Positions 60,391-64,000 of a stretch of DNA of 64,000 bases are shown one piece after another (the stretch's first letter is position 1; each line of letters opens with the position of its first letter). The stretch covers positions 75,605 to 139,604 of the forward strand of contig NZ_JBGQOG010000009.1 in the NCBI RefSeq assembly GCF_052113705.1, given 5' to 3'. This DNA comes from JBGQOG01 sp052113705 (lineage in GTDB: Bacteria > Pseudomonadota > Alphaproteobacteria > Rhodobacterales > Rhodobacteraceae). The notes under the pieces were generated by a model. That model searched no databases. It was not told where the DNA came from and saw only the letters and a list, made by a program, of their open reading frames with translations. Position numbers and translations under genes: made by a program.

Positions 60391-60669
60391 TTACTTCCTC
60401 TTGGCTTTTTTGTCGGCAGCGTGGCCGTAATAGGTACGGGTCGGCGAGTATTCACCGAACTTCTGGCCGATCATTTCCTCGGTGACGTTCACCGGGATAT
60501 GTTTGTGGCCGTTGTAGACCGCAAAGGTCAGACCCACAAATTGCGGCAGGATGGTGGAGCGGCGCGACCAGATCTTGATCACTTCGCTTTTGCCCGACTC
60601 GCGCGCTTTCTCGGCTTTCTTCAGCACATAAGCGTCGACGAAGGGGCCTTTCCAAACAGAACGTGCCAT
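60391..60669 (-). CDS. rpsS: 30S ribosomal protein S19
   Basis: A 92-residue S19 (MARSVWKGPFVDAYVLKK, KIWSRRSTILPQFVGLTFAVYNG). It lies three bases after rplB and before rplV. Confidence 0.97.
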   Translation of the reverse strand: MARSVWKGPFVDAYVLKKAEKARESGKSEVIKIWSRRSTILPQFVGLTFAVYNGHKHIPVNVTEEMIGQKFGEYSPTRTYYGHAADKKAKRK

Positions 60670-60672
60670 GGA

Positions 60673-61509
60673 TTAACGACCCTTCTTAGCGTTGCGCGAA
60701 CGGACGATATACTTGTCCGTGGCCTTGTTCTTACGGGTCTTGTTGCCCTTGGTCCCTTTACCCCAGGGGGTAACCGGGTGACGACCACCCGAGGTCCGGC
60801 CTTCACCACCACCATGCGGGTGGTCGATCGGGTTCATGGCGACACCGCGAACGCTCGGGCGGATGCCCTTGTGACGGTTACGACCAGCTTTACCGAGGTT
60901 CTGGTTCGAGTGGTCGGCGTTCGACACCGCACCCACCGTTGCCATGCACTCTTGACGGACCATGCGCAGCTCGCCCGAGGACAGGCGGATCTGAGCGTAG
61001 CCACCGTCACGACCAACGAACTGAGCATAGGTGCCTGCAGCGCGGGCCAGCTGGCCGCCCTTGCCGGCTTTCAGCTCGACGTTGTGCACGATGGTACCGA
61101 TCGGCATGCCCGAGAACGGCATCGCGTTGCCCGGCTTCACGTCGGTCTTGGCGCCAGCGATCACGCTGTCACCCACGGCCAGACGTTGCGGCGCCAGGAT
61201 ATAGGCCTGTTCGCCGTCTTCGTATTTCACAAGTGCGATGAAGGCGGTGCGGTTCGGGTCATATTCGATCCGTTCGACGACTGCCGCCATGTTGAACTTG
61301 TTGCGCTTGAAATCGACGATGCGATACAGACGCTTTGCCCCACCGCCAATGCGGCGCATCGTAATCCGTCCGGTATTGTTCCGGCCGCCCGATTTCGTCA
61401 GACCCTCGGTGAGGGATTTGACGGGGCGACCTTTCCAAAGCTCCGAACGGTCGATCAGAACCAGCCCACGCTGGCCAGGCGTCGTCGGCTTATACGACTT
61501 GAGTGCCAT
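60673..61509 (-). CDS. rplB: 50S ribosomal protein L2
   Basis: A 278-residue L2 (LKSYKPTTPGQRGLVLIDR, GGRNNTGRITMRRIGGGAKRLYR, and the catalytic-region MNPIDHPHGGGEGRTSGG with the conserved His). A 140-base gap with a strong hairpin separates it from rplW, where most genomes have only a few bases. Confidence 0.97.
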   Translation of the reverse strand: MALKSYKPTTPGQRGLVLIDRSELWKGRPVKSLTEGLTKSGGRNNTGRITMRRIGGGAKRLYRIVDFKRNKFNMAAVVERIEYDPNRTAFIALVKYEDGEQAYILAPQRLAVGDSVIAGAKTDVKPGNAMPFSGMPIGTIVHNVELKAGKGGQLARAAGTYAQFVGRDGGYAQIRLSSGELRMVRQECMATVGAVSNADHSNQNLGKAGRNRHKGIRPSVRGVAMNPIDHPHGGGEGRTSGGRHPVTPWGKGTKGNKTRKNKATDKYIVRSRNAKKGR

Positions 61510-61599
61510 GCTTTCTGTCTTCCGTTGCTTTGGACCAAAGGTCCGTTTCGTTCTGAGCGTTTCCGCTCTTTACGTGCGTTCCGTCGCCGGATCGCAAAA

Positions 61600-61633
61600 T
61601 GGTCCGCGGCCCCGAGAAAACCCGGGGCCGCGA
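61600..61633 (-). terminator. Hairpin between rplW and rplB
   Basis: A perfect 10-bp stem CGCGGCCCCG (61606-61615) with CGGGGCCGCG (61624-61633), loop AGAAAACC; the minus strand reads into GACCATTTTG. It starts 16 bases past the rplW stop. A weak terminator or attenuator. Confidence 0.65.
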
Positions 61634-61649
61634 GATTCGTTGCCTTCTA

Positions 61650-61946
61650 TCAAAGGCCGGTGGAGACGTCGATAGTGTTTCCGTCTTCCAGCGTCACATA
61701 GGCTTTCTTCACGTCGTTCCGCACGCCGGTTTTGCCGCGGAATTTCTTGACCTTGCCTTTGGTGATCGTCGTGTTGACCGCTTTCACCTTCACACCAAAC
61801 AGCGCCTCAACGGCCTCTTTGATCTGCGGTTTGTTCGAGTCGATCGAGACCTGGAACACCACGGCGCCGTTTTCGGACGCCATCGTGGCTTTCTCGGTGA
61901 TGATCGGCTTGCGGATCACGTCGTAGTGTTCAGCTTTCGCACTCAT
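61650..61946 (-). CDS. rplW: 50S ribosomal protein L23
   Basis: A 98-residue L23 (YDVIRKPIITEKATM, FGVKVKAVNTTITKGKVKKFRG). It is the SRP and trigger-factor docking site at the tunnel exit. Its ATG overlaps the rplD stop (ATGA). Confidence 0.97.
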   Translation of the reverse strand: MSAKAEHYDVIRKPIITEKATMASENGAVVFQVSIDSNKPQIKEAVEALFGVKVKAVNTTITKGKVKKFRGKTGVRNDVKKAYVTLEDGNTIDVSTGL

Positions 61947-62563
61947 TTCAGGCGAGCCTCCAGAGCTTCGACGCCGGCCTTGGTGATGACCAGGGTGTCG
62001 CGTTTCAGGATGTCATAGACGTTGGCCCCCATCGTCGGCAGAACATCGATACCTTCGATGTTGCGCGCGGCGCGGGCGAAGTTTTCGTTCACTTCGGCAC
62101 CGTCGATGATCAGAACGCGCTTCCAGCCGAGCTCCTTGGCGACTTTCGCCAGGATCGCGGTTTTGGCTTCGGCCATCACAGCCTCGTCCAGGATGACCAG
62201 GTTGCCCGCAACGGCTTTCGCCGAGAGTGCGTGCTTCAGGCCCAGAGCGCGGAACTTTTTCGGCAGGTCATGCGCATGGCTGCGCGAAACCGGGCCTTTG
62301 TACGTACCACCGTGACGGAAGGTCGGCGCCTTGCGGGAACCGTGACGTGCGCCACCGGTGCCTTTTTGGCGGTAGATCTTCTTGGTCGAGTAGCTCACGT
62401 CCGACTTGCCCAGCGTCGAGTGGGTACCCGCCTGGCTGCGCGCACGCTGCCAGCGGACCACACGGTGCAGGATGTCCGCGCGCGCTTCCAGACCGAAGAT
62501 ATCGTCCGGGAGTTCGATCGAACCAGCCTTGCCGGCGTCGAGTTTGATCACATCGAATTTCAT
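61943..62563 (-). CDS. rplD: 50S ribosomal protein L4
   Basis: A 206-residue L4 with the tunnel loop region (GKSDVSYSTKKIYRQKGTGGARHGSRKAP). In E. coli L4 represses the S10 operon. Its ATG overlaps the rplC stop by 4 bases. Confidence 0.97.
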   Translation of the reverse strand: MKFDVIKLDAGKAGSIELPDDIFGLEARADILHRVVRWQRARSQAGTHSTLGKSDVSYSTKKIYRQKGTGGARHGSRKAPTFRHGGTYKGPVSRSHAHDLPKKFRALGLKHALSAKAVAGNLVILDEAVMAEAKTAILAKVAKELGWKRVLIIDGAEVNENFARAARNIEGIDVLPTMGANVYDILKRDTLVITKAGVEALEARLK

Positions 62564-63288
62564 GCTTCACCCCCTTCGGCCGAAACTTCTTCGACCGGAG
62601 CAGCCGCAACAGCCGATTTCAGACCGGCGGGCAGCGGCAGGTTTTGCGGCAGCGGTTTTTTGACCGCGTCCTTGACCGTGACCCAGCCACCTTTCGAGCC
62701 CGGAACCGAACCTTTGACCATGATCAGGCCGCGGTCGGCATCGGTTTTCACCACTTGGATGTTTTGCGTGGTCACACGCACAGCACCCAGATGGCCAGCC
62801 ATTTTCTTGCCTTTGAACACCTTACCCGGGTCTTGGCACTGGCCGGTCGAACCGTGCGAACGGTGCGAGATCGACACGCCGTGCGAGGCGCGCAGACCAC
62901 CGAAGTTGTGACGCTTCATCGCACCGGCAAAGCCTTTACCGATCGAGGTACCGGCGATGTCGACGAACTGGCCTTCATTGTAGTGCTCGGCCGAGATCTC
63001 GGCGCCGACTTCAATCAGGTTGTCGGGCGACACGCGGAATTCCGCGATCTTGCGCTTCGGCGCCACGTTCGCTTTCGCGAAATGGCCGCGCAGGGCTGCG
63101 GTGGTCCGCTTGGCTTTCGCCGTGCCAGCACCCAGCTGAACAGCGGTATAGCCGTCACGCTCGGCGGTGCGCTGAGCCACCACTTGCAGGTTGTCGAGTT
63201 GGAGGACGGTCACCGGAACTTGGCGGCCATCTTCGAGGAACAGCCGGGTCATGCCCAGCTTCTTGGCGATTACACCAGAACGCAGCAT
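62560..63288 (-). CDS. rplC: 50S ribosomal protein L3
   Basis: A 242-residue L3 (MLRSGVIAKKLGMTRLF, GFAGAMKRHNFGG, SHGSTGQCQDPGKVFKGKKMAGHLG). The Ala/Glu-rich C-terminal tail (AVAAAPVEEVSAEGGEA) exceeds the E. coli length of 209. Confidence 0.97.
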   Translation of the reverse strand: MLRSGVIAKKLGMTRLFLEDGRQVPVTVLQLDNLQVVAQRTAERDGYTAVQLGAGTAKAKRTTAALRGHFAKANVAPKRKIAEFRVSPDNLIEVGAEISAEHYNEGQFVDIAGTSIGKGFAGAMKRHNFGGLRASHGVSISHRSHGSTGQCQDPGKVFKGKKMAGHLGAVRVTTQNIQVVKTDADRGLIMVKGSVPGSKGGWVTVKDAVKKPLPQNLPLPAGLKSAVAAAPVEEVSAEGGEA

Positions 63289-63302
63289 CAGATACGCCCT
63301 CC

Positions 63303-63608
63303 TCAGACTTTGATTTCGACGTCGACGCCGGCAGCCAGGTCGAGCTTCATCAGCGCGTCCACGGTTTGCGGGGTCGGATCGACGATGTCGAGAAGACGCT
63401 TATGCGTGCGGATTTCCCACTGGTCACGCGACTTTTTGTCGATGTGCGGGCCACGCAGAACGGTGAATTTCTCGATTTTGTTCGGCAGCGGGATCGGGCC
63501 CCGGACCGTTGCACCGGTACGCTTTGCGGTGTTGACGATTTCCTGGGTGCTGGCGTCCAGCACACGGTAATCGAACGCCTTCAGCCGGATGCGAATGTTT
63601 TGACTCAT
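63303..63608 (-). CDS. rpsJ: 30S ribosomal protein S10
   Basis: A 101-residue S10/NusE (SQNIRIRLKAFDYRVLDAST, PLPNKIEKFTVLRGPHIDKKSRDQWEIRTHKR). ATG 63608; the frame is open 49 codons upstream into the leader without homology. It is the first gene of the S10 operon. Confidence 0.97.
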   Translation of the reverse strand: MSQNIRIRLKAFDYRVLDASTQEIVNTAKRTGATVRGPIPLPNKIEKFTVLRGPHIDKKSRDQWEIRTHKRLLDIVDPTPQTVDALMKLDLAAGVDVEIKV

Positions 63609-63730
63609 TGTCTTGCCTCTCGCGGGCTTCAGTTGAGAGGCAGACGGAACCTCATGCTCCGCCTGCGTCGAACCTTGGTCTTCCAGAAGACGCGAGGCCC
63701 GCCCTAGGGGCAGGCCGGAATCACGTCTCT

Positions 63731-63768
63731 TTAAAACCGATGGCGCGCAATACAAGGCGCGCCATCGG
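63731..63768 (-). terminator. Terminator after tuf
   Basis: A perfect 12-bp stem CCGATGGCGCGC (63737-63748) with GCGCGCCATCGG (63757-63768), loop of eight, followed on the minus strand by TTTTAAA. It lies 52 bases past the tuf stop and separates the str unit from the S10 unit. Confidence 0.88.
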
Positions 63769-63775
63769 CAATCAA
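63747..63775 (-). promoter_or_regulatory. Candidate S10-operon promoter overlapping the tuf terminator
   Basis: On the minus strand TTGATT (63770-63775), a 17-base spacer and TATTGC (63747-63752), about 140 bases before rpsJ. It lies inside the terminator palindrome; other promoters in the 122-base leader are possible. Confidence 0.3.
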
Positions 63776-63820
63776 GCTAAAAGCGACGGCGCGATCCAAA
63801 AGACCGCGCCTGCACCTGAA

Positions 63821-64000
63821 TTACTTCAGGATTTTCGACACGACGCCTGCGCCGACGGTGCGGCCGCCTTCACGGATGGCGAAGCGCAGTTTTTCTTCCA
63901 TGGCGATCGGCGCGATCAGTTCGACTTCGAACTTCAGGTTGTCGCCCGGCATCACCATTTCAGTGCCTTCCGGCAGTTTCACGGTGCCGGTCACGTCGGT
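63821..64000 (-). CDS. tuf: Elongation factor Tu, C-terminal part (cut by window edge)
   Basis: The last 59 residues of EF-Tu: TDVTGTVKLPEGTEMVMPGDN, the beta-barrel strand FEVELIAPIAMEEKLRFAIREGG and the ending RTVGAGVVSKILK. Domain III only; the GTPase domain lies beyond base 64000. EF-Tu delivers aminoacyl-tRNA to the ribosome. Confidence 0.96.
   Translation of the reverse strand, partial: TDVTGTVKLPEGTEMVMPGDNLKFEVELIAPIAMEEKLRFAIREGGRTVGAGVVSKILK

Overview
This 64-kb window is GC-rich chromosomal DNA from an alphaproteobacterium of the order Rhodobacterales, most like Rhodobacter. The placement rests on a bztABCD-type amino-acid transporter, a smo-type polyol operon, MipZ, an ATP12-like assembly factor, a gtaR/gtaI-like quorum-sensing pair and an mnh antiporter with mnhA fused to mnhB. 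The species cannot be fixed from the sequence alone. I see no phage, insertion sequence, CRISPR array or integron. No stretch longer than 300 bases lacks a gene.

Layout. Positions 1-6000 (+) hold the end of an azoreductase gene and a translation and tRNA-modification cluster: ffh, chorismate mutase, rpsP, rimM, a sulfotransferase-like gene, trmD, rplS, rpmE. A small secreted protein and mipZ follow (6251-7588). From 7594 to about 25300 the minus strand carries a small 50-aa ORF, a glutamine-synthetase-like plus aminotransferase pair, mnhABCDEFG (Na+/H+ or K+/H+ antiporter), and a polyol uptake and oxidation operon: HAD phosphatase, SorC-type regulator, smoEFGK, sorbitol dehydrogenase, mannitol dehydrogenase. 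tRNA-Arg(ACG), a membrane protein and an orphan histidine kinase come next. From 27912 to 34771 the plus strand carries rpmH, rnpA, yidD, ttcA, a degenerate GGDEF-EAL gene, yidC, a MOSC gene and engB, i.e. ribosome, RNase P and membrane-insertion functions. An SDR gene (-), then argB, an Fe-S protein gene and a sixA-like gene (+), lead to bztABCD (-), atp12, a HAD gene, rluC, crcB, rarA, and the gtaR/gtaI-like pair.

From 48552 to the right edge the minus strand is the S10-spc-alpha ribosomal supercluster: partial tuf, rpsJ, rplCDWB, rpsS, rplV, rpsC, rplP, rpmC, rpsQ, rplNXE, rpsNH, rplFR, rpsE, rpmD, an rraB-like gene, rplO, secY, adk, rpsMK, rpoA, rplQ. Gene order is canonical except for the RraB-family gene between rpmD and rplO and the absence of rpmJ before rpsM. 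Terminator-like hairpins inside the cluster (rplW/rplB, rplP/rpmC, rpmD/rraB) and candidate internal promoters suggest several transcription units.

Most of the window is ordinary housekeeping DNA, and I found no clear new multi-gene system. The best second-look items are: (1) a GGDEF-EAL protein that has lost essentially every catalytic residue of both domains, next to yidC; (2) a run of nine G in the spacer of the predicted mnh promoter; (3) two adjacent 14-bp palindromes at the smo operon promoter; (4) an RNase E inhibitor-family gene inside the spc operon behind a terminator; (5) a dispersed intergenic repeat present twice, each copy just after a minus-strand stop codon; (6) a possible leaderless start for the LuxR-type gene.
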